Made by a program: the position numbers and the translations under genes | The notes under the pieces: model-generated | Databases searched by the model: none | The model's input: the letters and a program-made list of their open reading frames with translations, nothing else | What the model was told of the DNA's origin: nothing | Shown: positions 8,030 to 15,806 of the stretch, piece by piece | How positions within the stretch are numbered: the stretch's first letter is position 1 | How the letters are laid out: every line of letters begins with the position of its first letter | Assembly (NCBI RefSeq): GCF_900167915.1 | Contig: NZ_FUYM01000005.1 | Coordinates: forward strand, 345,684 to 409,683 | Reading direction: 5' to 3' | DNA from: Rhizorhabdus histidinilytica | Lineage (GTDB): Bacteria; Pseudomonadota; Alphaproteobacteria; Sphingomonadales; Sphingomonadaceae | Length of the DNA: 64,000 nt

Positions 8030-8619
8030 GACGGCATCACCCCCCGAAGGCGCAGATAGTCGAGCAGCGGCAGCAGCGGCAGCCCCAATATGGTGAACTG
8101 GCTGCCCTCGATCCGCGCAAAGAGCTGGGCGCCGCGTCCCTCGATCCGGTAGCCGCCGACGCAATGGCCGATCTCGGGCCATTCGGCATCCAGATAGGCG
8201 TCGACGAACGCCTCGCCGAGCGGCCGGACGTGGAGGATCGCAGTATCGACATGGCGCCACACCGGCGCGCCGCCCTCGCAGATCACCGCCGCGCTGTGGA
8301 GCTTGTGGCGCTTGCCCGACAGCCGCAGCAGCAGGTCGCGCTGCGCCGCGCGCGTCTCGGCCTTGTCGATCATCGTGCCGTCGTCGAACGCAACGGTCGA
8401 ATCGCAGCCGAGCACCAGGTCGGTCGGATGGCGCCGCGACAGCTTGGTCGCCTTGAGCTCGGCCAGCGCGTCGGCGAGATTGCGTGGCGACACACCCTCG
8501 GCACGCAGGCCGGCCTTCATGGAATCCTCGTCGACCCCGGCCGCCATCGCGGTGAACGGTACCCCAGCGGCATCGAGCATCCCCCGCCGCGATGCGGATT
8601 GCGAGGCGAGGATCAGCAT
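8026..8619 (-). CDS. Maf-like nucleoside triphosphate pyrophosphatase
   Basis: A 197-residue Maf family protein, a house-cleaning NTP pyrophosphatase. The signature start LILASQSASRR (2-12), the catalytic Asp of GCDS (residue 73) and the AVICEGG strand are present. Sphingomonad genomes often carry two Maf paralogues, so the exact nucleotide (dTTP/UTP or modified bases) cannot be assigned. It follows ppsR by 52 nt and overlaps aroE by 4 nt. It is the first gene of the maf-aroE-coaE-dnaQ run. Confidence 0.92.
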   Translation of the reverse strand: MLILASQSASRRGMLDAAGVPFTAMAAGVDEDSMKAGLRAEGVSPRNLADALAELKATKLSRRHPTDLVLGCDSTVAFDDGTMIDKAETRAAQRDLLLRLSGKRHKLHSAAVICEGGAPVWRHVDTAILHVRPLGEAFVDAYLDAEWPEIGHCVGGYRIEGRGAQLFARIEGSQFTILGLPLLPLLDYLRLRGVMPS

Positions 8620-8671
8620 GGCTGCGCCTCCCGTCCCCTCGTTCCGGGGAGGAACGGAGCCGGAGTGTCCC

Positions 8672-9496
8672 TCACTTCGCTTCTTCCTTCGCCGAGCGTT
8701 CGTTGACGAGATTGATGATCGCGGCCGCCGTCTCCTCGATCGAGCGGCGGGTGACGTCGATCACCGGCCATCCCTGGTCGGAGAAGATGCGCCGCGCGAA
8801 GCTCAGTTCGGCGGCGACCTTCTCATGGTCGACATAGGCGGTCTCGGGCGACTGGTTGAGCGACAGCAACCGGTTGCGGCGGATCTGGACGAGCCGCTCG
8901 GGGCTGGTGGTCAATCCGACGATCAACGGGTGGACCAGCGCGTAGAAGGAGGGCGGCGGCGGGGATTCGACCACCAGCGGCACATTGGCGACCTTGTAGC
9001 CGCGATTGGCGAGGTAGATCGAAGTCGGCGTCTTCGACGATCGCGATACGCCGGTCAGGATGATGTCCGCCTCCTCCCAGTCCTCGGAGGCGATGCCGTC
9101 GTCATGCGCGATCGTGTACTGGATCGCCTCGACCCGCGCATAATAGGCGGCATCCAGGATGTGCTGCCGTCCCGGCCGGGCAAGCGCCTGCTGGCCGAGC
9201 AGCTGCGACAAGGCGTCGATCACCGGATCGAGGGCCGAGACGCTGGGCAGACCGAGCGCGTGGCACCGCGATTCGAGCCGGGTGCGGATGTCGTTGTTGA
9301 CCAGGGTGAAGATCACCAGCCCCGGCCGCTGCGCGATTTCGAGAAGGATGCGGTCGAGGTGCCCCTGGCTGCGCACCATCGGCCAGAAATGCTTGATCGT
9401 CTCGACTCCCTCGAACTGGGCGAGCCCCGCCTTGGCGATGTTCTCGAGCGTCTCGCCGGTCGAATCCGACAGGAGGTGGAGATGGAGGCGGATCAT
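8672..9496 (-). CDS. ppsR: Pyruvate, water dikinase (PEP synthase) / PPDK regulatory protein
   Basis: A 274-residue bifunctional kinase/pyrophosphorylase of the DUF299 family (PSRP). These enzymes switch PEP synthase or pyruvate phosphate dikinase on and off by phosphorylating a Thr next to the catalytic His. The start LHLLSDSTGET and the P-loop-like GVSRSSKTPTS at residues 149-159 are diagnostic. The dikinase target is not in the window. It starts at the left edge of the putative origin, the same place as its relatives near other alphaproteobacterial origins. Confidence 0.92.
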   Translation of the reverse strand: MIRLHLHLLSDSTGETLENIAKAGLAQFEGVETIKHFWPMVRSQGHLDRILLEIAQRPGLVIFTLVNNDIRTRLESRCHALGLPSVSALDPVIDALSQLLGQQALARPGRQHILDAAYYARVEAIQYTIAHDDGIASEDWEEADIILTGVSRSSKTPTSIYLANRGYKVANVPLVVESPPPPSFYALVHPLIVGLTTSPERLVQIRRNRLLSLNQSPETAYVDHEKVAAELSFARRIFSDQGWPVIDVTRRSIEETAAAIINLVNERSAKEEAK

Positions 9497-9545
9497 CGAT
9501 CGTTTGATCCACTGACGTGGAGCGCGATACCCAAGGGGACGGATC

Positions 9546-9554
9546 TGTGGAAAA
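9546..9554 (-). promoter_or_regulatory. DnaA box, one mismatch
   Basis: TGTGGAAAA on the plus strand reads TTTTCCACA on the minus strand, one base from TTATCCACA. It lies 50 nt from the ppsR start. Confidence 0.55.
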
Positions 9555-9669
9555 CCATGCGGATGGAGCTAGCGGAAGGGCGGGGACGCTTTCAAGCGGC
9601 GGATTCATCCCCGCTGACCGAGCCGATCTCCGGCGATCCATCCACAGGGGATAGGATCGATCCACAGGC

Positions 9670-9678
9670 TGTGGATAA
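9670..9678 (-). promoter_or_regulatory. DnaA box, perfect consensus
   Basis: TGTGGATAA on the plus strand is the exact complement of TTATCCACA. It forms an inverted pair with the weaker CGATCCACA box at 9658-9666, giving TCCACAGGCTGTGGA at 9661-9675. Confidence 0.75.
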
Positions 9679-9732
9679 TGGGAATGGCGTGAGGGACTCG
9701 GAAGGGCGCCGCGATTCCGCGTGAGTCAAGCT

Positions 9733-9750
9733 GTTGGCAATCGCGCCAAC
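9733..9750. repeat. Inverted repeat GTTGGC-N6-GCCAAC next to a DnaA box
   Basis: Two exact 6-bp arms separated by six bases, ending one base before the DnaA box at 9751. It could be a regulator site at the origin or the hemE promoter; no known factor is assigned. Confidence 0.45.
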
Positions 9751-9759
9751 TGTGAATAA
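9751..9759 (-). promoter_or_regulatory. DnaA box (TTATTCACA)
   Basis: TGTGAATAA on the plus strand reads TTATTCACA on the minus strand, which fits the relaxed consensus TTATNCACA. It is the box nearest the AT-rich stretch before hemE. Confidence 0.6.
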
Positions 9760-9823
9760 ACCCCGGCACCCAACGCCCTACAAACCTCTTCAGTTCCTCT
9801 TCAAAGAATCAATAAGGAAGATA

Positions 9824-10858
9824 ATGGCTGCCCTTCCCGCCGAGACGCGCCCCCTGCTCGCCGTGCTCCGGGGTGAGCGCCGCGATCCCCCGCCGGTCTG
9901 GCTCATGCGCCAGGCTGGCCGCTATCTTCCCGAATATCGCGCGCTGCGGGAAACCAAGGGCGGCTTCCTCGAGCTGGCCTATGACAGCGACGCCGCAGCC
10001 GAGATCACCTTGCAGCCGATCCGCCGCTTCGGCTTCGACGGCGCCATCCTCTTCTCCGACATCCTGATCATTCCGCACGCGCTGGGCCAGGACCTGCGCT
10101 TCGAGGCGGGCGAGGGGCCACGCCTGTCGCCAACCCTGGTCGACCGGACGCTCGCCGATCTCGAACCGGTGCCGGCGCGGCTCGAACCGATCTACGGCAC
10201 CGTCCGCCGGGTCCGCGCGGCGCTGCCGTCCGAGACGACCTTCCTCGGCTTCGCGGGCAGCCCATGGACCGTCGCCACCTATATGGTGGCCGGGCAAGGC
10301 AGCCGCGAGCAGGCCGAGACACGGCGCAAGGCCTATCGCGATCCTTCCGGCTTCCAGGCGATCGTCGACGCGCTGGTCGATGCCACTGCCGACTATCTGT
10401 CGAAGCAGATCGAAGCGGGAGTCGACGCGGTGCAGCTGTTCGACAGCTGGGCTGGCAGCCTCGCCCCGCGCGAGTTCGAACGCTGGGTGATCGCCCCCAC
10501 CGCCGAGCTGGTCCGCCGGCTTCATGCGCGGCATCCGGGCGTGCCGGTGATCGGCTTTCCGAAGGGTGCGGGTGGCAAGCTCCCCGCCTATGCGCGTGAG
10601 ACCGGCGTCGACGCGGTCGGGCTCGATGAGACCGTCGACCCGGCCTGGGCCCACGCCAACCTGCCCCAGGGATTGACTGTGCAAGGCAATCTCGACCCGC
10701 TCGCGCTGGTATCGGGGGGCGAGGGGCTCGACGCCGCGGTCGATGCGATCCTGGGGGCTTTCCCCGGGCGCCCGCATGTGTTCAACCTGGGACACGGAAT
10801 CCTGCTCGACACGCCGATCGCCCATGTCGAGCGGCTGCTCGCGCGAGTCAGGGGATGA
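9824..10858 (+). CDS. hemE: Uroporphyrinogen decarboxylase
   Basis: A 344-residue uroporphyrinogen III decarboxylase, converting uroporphyrinogen III to coproporphyrinogen III in heme synthesis. The signature PVWLMRQAGRYLPEYR (25-40) and the catalytic Asp79 in FSDIL are present, and GNLDP and HVFNLGHGI close the C-terminal half. The ATG at 9824 follows AAGGAAG, which decides it over a longer frame starting at 9734. It borders the putative origin and is followed 4 nt later by hemJ, so the pair forms a heme operon. Confidence 0.97.
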   Translation: MAALPAETRPLLAVLRGERRDPPPVWLMRQAGRYLPEYRALRETKGGFLELAYDSDAAAEITLQPIRRFGFDGAILFSDILIIPHALGQDLRFEAGEGPRLSPTLVDRTLADLEPVPARLEPIYGTVRRVRAALPSETTFLGFAGSPWTVATYMVAGQGSREQAETRRKAYRDPSGFQAIVDALVDATADYLSKQIEAGVDAVQLFDSWAGSLAPREFERWVIAPTAELVRRLHARHPGVPVIGFPKGAGGKLPAYARETGVDAVGLDETVDPAWAHANLPQGLTVQGNLDPLALVSGGEGLDAAVDAILGAFPGRPHVFNLGHGILLDTPIAHVERLLARVRG

Positions 10859-10862
10859 GGCC

Positions 10863-11315
10863 ATGACGACGATGATGGGTTTTCTGGGCAACGCCTACCC
10901 CTGGGTGAAGGCGGCGCACCTCATCTTCGTCATCTTCTGGATGGCGGGGCTGTTCATGCTGCCCCGCTTCTTCATCTACCACCATGCCGCGGCGCCGGGA
11001 TCGGCCGAGGACCGCGCGTGGATCGAGCGCGAGCGGCGGTTGCGCTCGATCATCATCACCCCGGCGATGATCCTGGTCTGGCTGTTCGGACTGATGCTGG
11101 CGTTCGACCAGGCGCTGTGGAGCGTCCACTGGTTCCAGGCGAAGTTCGCCACCGTCTTCCTGCTGTCGGGTTTCCACGGCTGGGCGGTCGGCTATGGCCG
11201 GCGGATGGCGGCGGGCTACCGCGCCCCGTCGGACAAGGCACTGCGCTTCATGAACGAGATTCCCGGCATCGCCACGGCGGTGATCGTGATCCTGGTGATC
11301 GTCCGGCCGTTCTGA
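10863..11315 (+). CDS. hemJ: HemJ-type protoporphyrinogen IX oxidase (CopD-like membrane protein)
   Basis: A 150-residue integral membrane protein of the HemJ/UPF0093 family, which oxidises protoporphyrinogen IX to protoporphyrin IX. Four hydrophobic segments are visible at about 15-35, 68-86, 97-115 and 130-149. The conserved His of the first helix is His19 in KAAHLIFVIFWMAGLF. Placement directly behind hemE fits the next oxidative step of the pathway. The ATG at 10863 is 4 nt after the hemE stop. Confidence 0.9.
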   Translation: MTTMMGFLGNAYPWVKAAHLIFVIFWMAGLFMLPRFFIYHHAAAPGSAEDRAWIERERRLRSIIITPAMILVWLFGLMLAFDQALWSVHWFQAKFATVFLLSGFHGWAVGYGRRMAAGYRAPSDKALRFMNEIPGIATAVIVILVIVRPF

Positions 11316-11505
11316 GTCGCCACCACCTGCGAACCATCGCCGGACTCTTGACTTGAACCCGGGCCGCGCTTACCTCCCGGCCAAGAACAGGCCCGCCGTT
11401 CGAGCGGGGACCCTTTCTCCTGCCAAAAACCGAAGCGGCTCCTTTCCCATCGCCGCCCGAGACTTCTCCCGACCGATCTGAAGACCCAGACCAGGAATTC
11501 CCTCG
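11316..11505 (+). other. rho leader region with a possible promoter
   Basis: This 190-bp gap precedes rho. TTGACT at 11348-11353 could be a -35 element, but the matching -10 position, 17 nt on (TACCTC at 11371), is weak. A C-rich, poorly structured leader follows, of the kind that could support Rho-dependent autoregulation as known for rho in other bacteria. No terminator hairpin for hemE-hemJ was evident. Confidence 0.35.
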
Positions 11506-12762
11506 ATGCACCTGAAGGACCTCAAGAAGAAGAGCCCCGCCGATCTCGTCAGCATGGCCGAGGAGCTCGGAGTCGAGGGCGCGTCGACGATGCGCAAGCA
11601 GGACCTGATGTTCGCCATCCTCAAGGTCGAGGCGGAGAATGGCGAGCAGATCATGGGCGAGGGCACGATCGAGGTGCTGCCCGACGGCTTCGGCTTCCTG
11701 CGCAGCCCGGAGGCGAACTATCTCGCCGGTCCCGACGACATCTACGTCTCGCCCAACCAGGTGCGGAAGTTCGGCCTGCGCACCGGCGACACCGTCGAAG
11801 GCGAGATTCGCGCACCCAAGGACGGCGAGCGCTATTTCGCGCTGACCCGGTTGGCGTCGATCAACTTCGACGATCCCGACGTGGTCCGCCACCGCGTCAA
11901 CTTCGACAATCTCACCCCGCTCTATCCGGAAGAGAAGCTGCGGCTCGACACGCTCGACCCGACCGTCAAGGACAAGTCGGCGCGCGTCATCGACATCGTC
12001 TCGCCGCAGGGCAAGGGCCAGCGCGCGCTGATCGTCGCGCCGCCGCGCGTCGGCAAGACGGTGCTGCTCCAGAACATCGCCAAGGCGATCACCGACAACC
12101 ATCCGGAGGTCTTCCTGATCGTGCTGCTGATCGACGAGCGGCCCGAGGAAGTCACCGATATGCAGCGTTCGGTGAAGGGCGAGGTGATCAGCTCGACCTT
12201 CGACGAGCCGGCGCAGCGCCACGTCCAGGTCGCCGAGATGGTGATCGAGAAGGCCAAGCGCCTCGTCGAGCACAAGAAGGACGTGGTGATCCTGCTCGAC
12301 TCGATCACCCGTCTCGGCCGGGCCTACAACACCGTGGTTCCCTCGTCGGGCAAGGTGCTGACCGGCGGTGTCGACGCCAATGCTCTGCAGCGGCCGAAGC
12401 GCTTCTTCGGCGCCGCGCGCAACATCGAGGAGGGCGGATCGCTCTCGATCATCGCCACCGCGCTGATCGACACCGGCAGCCGCATGGACGAGGTGATCTT
12501 CGAGGAATTCAAGGGCACCGGCAATTCGGAGATCGTGCTCGACCGCAAGGTCGCCGACAAGCGCATCTTCCCGGCGATGGACGTCGGCAAGTCGGGCACT
12601 CGCAAGGAAGAGCTGCTGGTCGACAAGGGCAAGCTGTCGAAGATGTGGGTGCTCCGTCGCATCCTCATGCAGATGGGCACCGTCGACGCGATGGAGTTCC
12701 TGCTCGACAAGATGAAGGATTCGAAGACCAACGAGGATTTCTTCGACTCGATGAACCAATAA
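11506..12762 (+). CDS. rho: Transcription termination factor Rho
   Basis: A 418-residue hexameric RNA helicase that terminates transcription. The N-terminal helical domain spans about 1-45 and the cold-shock-like RNA-binding domain has [12 protein letters not shown] (61-72). Walker A is PPRVGKT (179-185), Walker B is DVVILLDS (259-266), and the RNA-binding loop [13 protein letters not shown] follows at 276-288. The length is typical (E. coli Rho has 419). Its position right of hemE is conserved in alphaproteobacteria. Confidence 0.97.
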   Translation: MHLKDLKKKSPADLVSMAEELGVEGASTMRKQDLMFAILKVEAENGEQIMGEGTIEVLPDGFGFLRSPEANYLAGPDDIYVSPNQVRKFGLRTGDTVEGEIRAPKDGERYFALTRLASINFDDPDVVRHRVNFDNLTPLYPEEKLRLDTLDPTVKDKSARVIDIVSPQGKGQRALIVAPPRVGKTVLLQNIAKAITDNHPEVFLIVLLIDERPEEVTDMQRSVKGEVISSTFDEPAQRHVQVAEMVIEKAKRLVEHKKDVVILLDSITRLGRAYNTVVPSSGKVLTGGVDANALQRPKRFFGAARNIEEGGSLSIIATALIDTGSRMDEVIFEEFKGTGNSEIVLDRKVADKRIFPAMDVGKSGTRKEELLVDKGKLSKMWVLRRILMQMGTVDAMEFLLDKMKDSKTNEDFFDSMNQ

Positions 12763-12780
12763 GCGGGAAGGGAGCGGCGC

Positions 12781-13485
12781 TTGGGGGGGCTGACCGACTG
12801 GACCTACAAGCGCTTCTGGGCGCATGTCGAGCATCCCTATCGCCGCCTGCGCCGCCGGTTGCTCGAACTGGCCGGCCCCGGCCTGACCATCCTCGACGCG
12901 GGCTGCGGCCACACCGCGCCCAACCTCCAGGAGCTGCGCGACAGCGGCGCGACGCTGATCGGCGTCGACCTCGTCCATCTCGAGCCGCAGCCGGGCATGG
13001 AGCTGATCGAGGCCGATCTTGGCCGGATTCCGCTGCCCGACGCCTCAGTCGACCTGATCTATTCGCGTTCGGTGATGGAGCATGTCGTCGATCCCGACGC
13101 GGTCTATGGCGAGGCGGCGCGGCTGCTCAAGCAGGGCGGGCGCTGGATCTTCCTTACCGCCAACCGCTGGGACTATGTCTCGATCGTCTCGCGGCTGACC
13201 CCCAACCGCTTCCACGCCGGCATCGTCCGCCGCTTCGAGGGCCGGGACGAGATCGACGTCTTCCCGACCGCCTACCGCACCAACGACCGTAGCCAGATCG
13301 CCCATTACGCGGCCGCGCATGGCTTCCGCATCGACGCGTTCGAGCGGCACGGCCAATATCCGGCGATGTTCTACCGGGTAGGCCCGCTCTTCCTGCTCGC
13401 CACCTTCTTCGAGAAGGCGGTGATCAAGCTCCCCTTCCTCGCCGGCCTGCGCGGCTGGCTCTATGTCGAGCTGGTCAAGCGCTAG
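12781..13485 (+). CDS. Class I SAM-dependent methyltransferase
   Basis: A 234-residue methyltransferase with Rossmann motif I as ILDAGCGHTAPN (37-48). The acidic end of strand 2 is IGVDLVHL and the YSRSVMEHVVDPD segment is the post-motif II region. The C-terminal part around residues 195-222 is hydrophobic, suggesting membrane association. The start is a TTG at 12781, 18 nt after rho, preceded by AAGGGAG. The substrate is unknown. It meets the merR-like gene tail to tail with a 4-nt gap. Confidence 0.82.
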   Translation: MGGLTDWTYKRFWAHVEHPYRRLRRRLLELAGPGLTILDAGCGHTAPNLQELRDSGATLIGVDLVHLEPQPGMELIEADLGRIPLPDASVDLIYSRSVMEHVVDPDAVYGEAARLLKQGGRWIFLTANRWDYVSIVSRLTPNRFHAGIVRRFEGRDEIDVFPTAYRTNDRSQIAHYAAAHGFRIDAFERHGQYPAMFYRVGPLFLLATFFEKAVIKLPFLAGLRGWLYVELVKR

Positions 13486-13489
13486 ATAT

Positions 13490-13891
13490 TCAGGCCGTCC
13501 GCCGTCGCGCATTGATCCGCAGGATCCGGCGGAATTTCGGGCATTGTAGCTGATCGGGCTCGGGACAGGCGGCGGCATGCCGCAGGCCGTCGCGCAGCAT
13601 GCCGAGCCGGCGGATCATGCGGTCGAGCTCGTCCGCCTTGTCGAGCAGTTTCGCCCGATCGATGTGCGGTGCCGCGTCGGGACGGACCATCGGCACGATG
13701 TCGTCGAGCGGGAATCCGGCGGCGCGGCCGAGCGCGATGAGGTCGAGCCTTTCGAGCACGCCGGGATCGAACAGCCGCCGCAGCCCGCGCCGGCCGATCG
13801 CGGCGATCAGCCCGCGTTCCTCATAATAGCGCAGCGTCGATGCGGGGACGCCCGATCGCTTCGCCACCTCTGATATGTCCAGGTCGCGCAT
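13490..13891 (-). CDS. MerR family transcriptional regulator
   Basis: A 133-residue MerR regulator. The winged helix-turn-helix is at residues 5-28 (ISEVAKRSGVPASTLRYYEE) and a dimerising coiled coil runs about 78-105. Two cysteines close the protein (Cys109 and Cys117 in AACPEPDQLQCPKF), a possible effector or metal site. Its start faces the methyltransferase at 13965, with an 18-bp palindrome between them in a MerR-type promoter layout. That methyltransferase is therefore the likely target, though this is inferred. Confidence 0.9.
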   Translation of the reverse strand: MRDLDISEVAKRSGVPASTLRYYEERGLIAAIGRRGLRRLFDPGVLERLDLIALGRAAGFPLDDIVPMVRPDAAPHIDRAKLLDKADELDRMIRRLGMLRDGLRHAAACPEPDQLQCPKFRRILRINARRRTA

Positions 13892-13895
13892 GGTC

Positions 13896-13927
13896 TTGAC
13901 CTCAAGCCGGCTTGAGGTGGCAAGCTA
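13896..13927 (+). promoter_or_regulatory. MerR-type promoter with 18-bp perfect palindrome
   Basis: TTGACC at 13896-13901 looks like a -35 element. A perfect palindrome CCTCAAGCCGGCTTGAGG spans 13900-13917, and a weak -10 candidate lies at 13921-13927, a spacer of 19-20 bp. MerR-family activators bind a dyad inside such an over-long spacer. It lies between the divergent regulator and methyltransferase genes. Confidence 0.7.
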
Positions 13928-13964
13928 GGCCAAAGTCGATTCGCGGACAATGCAGGAGAAGGTA

Positions 13965-14822
13965 ATGACCGATGCCGAGACGGTGCGCGCCGAGCAGCAG
14001 GCGCTGTGGAACGGGATTGCCGGACAGGCCTGGGTCGACGAGCAGGCGCTGCTCGACCGGCTGTTCGCGCCGTTCGCGGCGCTGCTGGCCGAGGCGGCGC
14101 ACGAGGTCCATGGCGGGCGGGTGCTCGACGTCGGCTGCGGGACGGGGGCGACGACGTTGGCGATCGCAGCGGCGCTTGGACCCGGCGGGGAGTGCGTCGG
14201 CGCCGATATTTCGGGTCCGATGATCGACTTGGCGCGGGCGCGTGCGGAACGGGCCGGGGTCGCCGCAGCTTTCGTCCAGGCCGACGTCGAAAGCCATGAT
14301 TTCGCCCGGGCGAGCTTCGACCTCGTCATCTCTCGCTTCGGGGTGATGTTCTTCGGCGATCCGGTGCGGGCCTTCGCCAATCTGCGGAGGGCGGTGCGGG
14401 ATGGCGGCGGCCTTGTCCTGCTGGCATGGCGCGGCACCGACGAGAACGGTTTCATGACCGCGGCCGAGCGCGCCGCGGCGCCCCTGCTGCCGCCGCAACC
14501 GCCGCGTGACCCCGGTGCGCCCGGCCAGTTTGCCTTCGCCGATCCCGATCGGGTGCGCGCGATCCTGACGGCGGCCGGCTGGACCGGGGTGGAGATCGAG
14601 CCGGTCGACGTCGATTGCACCATGTCCGACGCCGAACTCGACAATTATGCGGTCCGCCTCGGCTCGCTCGCGCGGGTCCTGCCAACCCTCGACGAGGCGC
14701 TGCGGGCCCGCGTCGTCGCGGCGGTGCGGGCGGGATTCAATCCCTATCGCCACGACGGCCAGGTGCGCTTCACCGCGGCCTGCTGGCTGATCCGCGTCCG
14801 TCCGGCCCGTCCGACGGGCTGA
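13965..14822 (+). CDS. Class I SAM-dependent methyltransferase (UbiE/Methyltransf_11-like)
   Basis: A 285-residue methyltransferase with motif I VLDVGCGTGATT (53-64), an acidic residue after strand 2 (GADISGPMIDLA) and SRFGVMFFGDPVRAFAN as the motif II/III region. The ATG at 13965 is preceded by AGGAGAAGG, which rules out the ATG at 13950. It faces the MerR gene across an operator-like palindrome, so MerR control is likely. Its substrate is not evident; small-molecule or quinone-like targets are possible for this family. Confidence 0.85.
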   Translation: MTDAETVRAEQQALWNGIAGQAWVDEQALLDRLFAPFAALLAEAAHEVHGGRVLDVGCGTGATTLAIAAALGPGGECVGADISGPMIDLARARAERAGVAAAFVQADVESHDFARASFDLVISRFGVMFFGDPVRAFANLRRAVRDGGGLVLLAWRGTDENGFMTAAERAAAPLLPPQPPRDPGAPGQFAFADPDRVRAILTAAGWTGVEIEPVDVDCTMSDAELDNYAVRLGSLARVLPTLDEALRARVVAAVRAGFNPYRHDGQVRFTAACWLIRVRPARPTG

Positions 14823-14871
14823 TCACGGTTACAGGCTCGACAGCGACCCGCTTTCGATTAGGGAGGGGGGA

Positions 14872-15522
14872 ATGATCGATCTCTGGAATCATATCGTCGC
14901 GGATTTCTCCAACATCACCAGCCCGGCGGCGATGGCCGCCTTCGTGCAGGTGCTGATGATCGACATCATGCTGGCCGGCGACAATGCGATCGTGGTCGGT
15001 GCGCTGGCGGCGGGGCTGCCCGCCGACCAGCGGCGCAAGGTGATCCTGATCGGCATCATCGCCGCGCTCGTCCTGCGCATCGTCTTCGCGGTCAGCGTCA
15101 GCCTGCTGATGGGCATCGTCGGGCTCGTCCTCGCCGGCGGGCTGTTGCTGCTCTGGGTGTCGTGGAAGATGTTCCGCGAGCTGCGTCACGCCGGCGCCCC
15201 GGCGGGCGCGGACCCGACCGAGCATGACGGCATCCCGCAGAGCAAGACCTTCCTCGGCGCGGCCTGGGCCGTCGCTGTCGCCGACGTGTCGATGAGCCTC
15301 GACAACGTCCTCGCGGTCGCTGGCGCGGCGCGCGAGCATCCCGGCATCCTCGTCATCGGCCTGCTGCTCTCGGTCGCGCTGATGGGCGTCGCCGCCAACC
15401 TGATCGCCCGCTACATCGAGCGCTACCGCTGGATCGCATATGGCGGCCTCGCGGTGATCCTCTATGTCGCGGTCAAGATGATCTGGGAAGGCAGCCACCA
15501 GGTCTGGCCGCTGATCGCCTGA
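14872..15522 (+). CDS. TerC/YjbE family integral membrane protein
   Basis: A 216-residue membrane protein of the TerC/Alx/YjbE family, several of which export manganese. The paired Asp-Asn signatures are clear: LAGDNAIVVG (Asp37, Asn38) and MSLDNVLAVAG (Asp144, Asn145). About seven hydrophobic segments are seen. The start has GGGAGGGGG at good spacing. The 49-nt space to the previous gene leaves no room for a yybP-ykoY manganese riboswitch. Metal specificity is inferred. Confidence 0.85.
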   Translation: MIDLWNHIVADFSNITSPAAMAAFVQVLMIDIMLAGDNAIVVGALAAGLPADQRRKVILIGIIAALVLRIVFAVSVSLLMGIVGLVLAGGLLLLWVSWKMFRELRHAGAPAGADPTEHDGIPQSKTFLGAAWAVAVADVSMSLDNVLAVAGAAREHPGILVIGLLLSVALMGVAANLIARYIERYRWIAYGGLAVILYVAVKMIWEGSHQVWPLIA

Positions 15523-15628
15523 ATCCTCTTCAGTGCCGGCTTTTTCGACGTGGGAAGGCGCTTTCCCGCGCCGATTCATGTTGCAATGCTTTACGATTCT
15601 CATCTTGTTAGATCTTATAGTATTGGTG

Positions 15629-15663
15629 AACTGACTTCAGTTTAACGGTATTTTTACTGAAGT
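15629..15663 (+). promoter_or_regulatory. Palindromic candidate activator site upstream of the PEP-CTERM gene
   Basis: A perfect palindrome AACTGACTTCAGTT (15629-15642) overlaps the left arm of a second inverted repeat, ACTTCAGT (15634-15641) and ACTGAAGT (15656-15663). It lies about 45-80 bp upstream of the sigma-54-like -24 element, where an enhancer-binding protein such as PrsR would bind. The whole 15580-15735 stretch is much more AT-rich than its surroundings. Confidence 0.5.
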
Positions 15664-15706
15664 GTCGGATTTTTTTACAATTACCGTCCGGGCGATCGCG
15701 ACGATA

Positions 15707-15723
15707 TTGGCGCGATAACGGCA
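15707..15723 (+). promoter_or_regulatory. Sigma-54 (-24/-12) promoter candidate
   Basis: TTGGCGCGATAACGGCA has GG at 15709-15710 and GC at 15721-15722, exactly ten bases apart, the strict sigma-54 spacing. The -24 half TTGGCGCG is close to the consensus TTGGCACG, while the -12 half CGGC is weaker than TTGC. It would give a leader of about 70 nt to the start at 15807. Confidence 0.5.
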
Positions 15724-15806
15724 TTTATTACTGGAAAACGCTACGTTCTTCTGATAGGCGACGATCGATGGCGACGTTTGCGCCTATCGGTTGTAGGGAT
15801 GAAACG

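Larger units (their letters stand above)
9497..9823. other. Probable chromosomal replication origin (oriC/Cori-like)
   Basis: The 327-bp gap between divergent ppsR and hemE holds DnaA-box-like 9-mers at 9546-9554, 9638-9646, 9658-9666, 9670-9678 and 9751-9759. The one at 9670 is a perfect TTATCCACA on the minus strand. The weaker pair (CCATCCACA, CGATCCACA) resembles the G-box type reported at Caulobacter Cori. Five GANTC sites lie at 9602, 9695, 9713, 9723 and 9806. The stretch 9794-9826 is only about one third G+C, a candidate unwinding element. Caulobacter Cori is also beside hemE, and genes point away on both sides. No CtrA-type TTAA-N7-TTAA site was seen. dnaA is not in the window. Confidence 0.8.

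Noticed and set aside
14823..14871. A yybP-ykoY manganese riboswitch before the TerC-family gene
   Set aside because: The gap is only 49 nt and shows no conserved loop.
15523..15806. A horizontally acquired island, because of low GC
   Set aside because: The AT-rich part is confined to the promoter region. The coding sequence after it has normal GC and a sphingomonad-type sorting signal.
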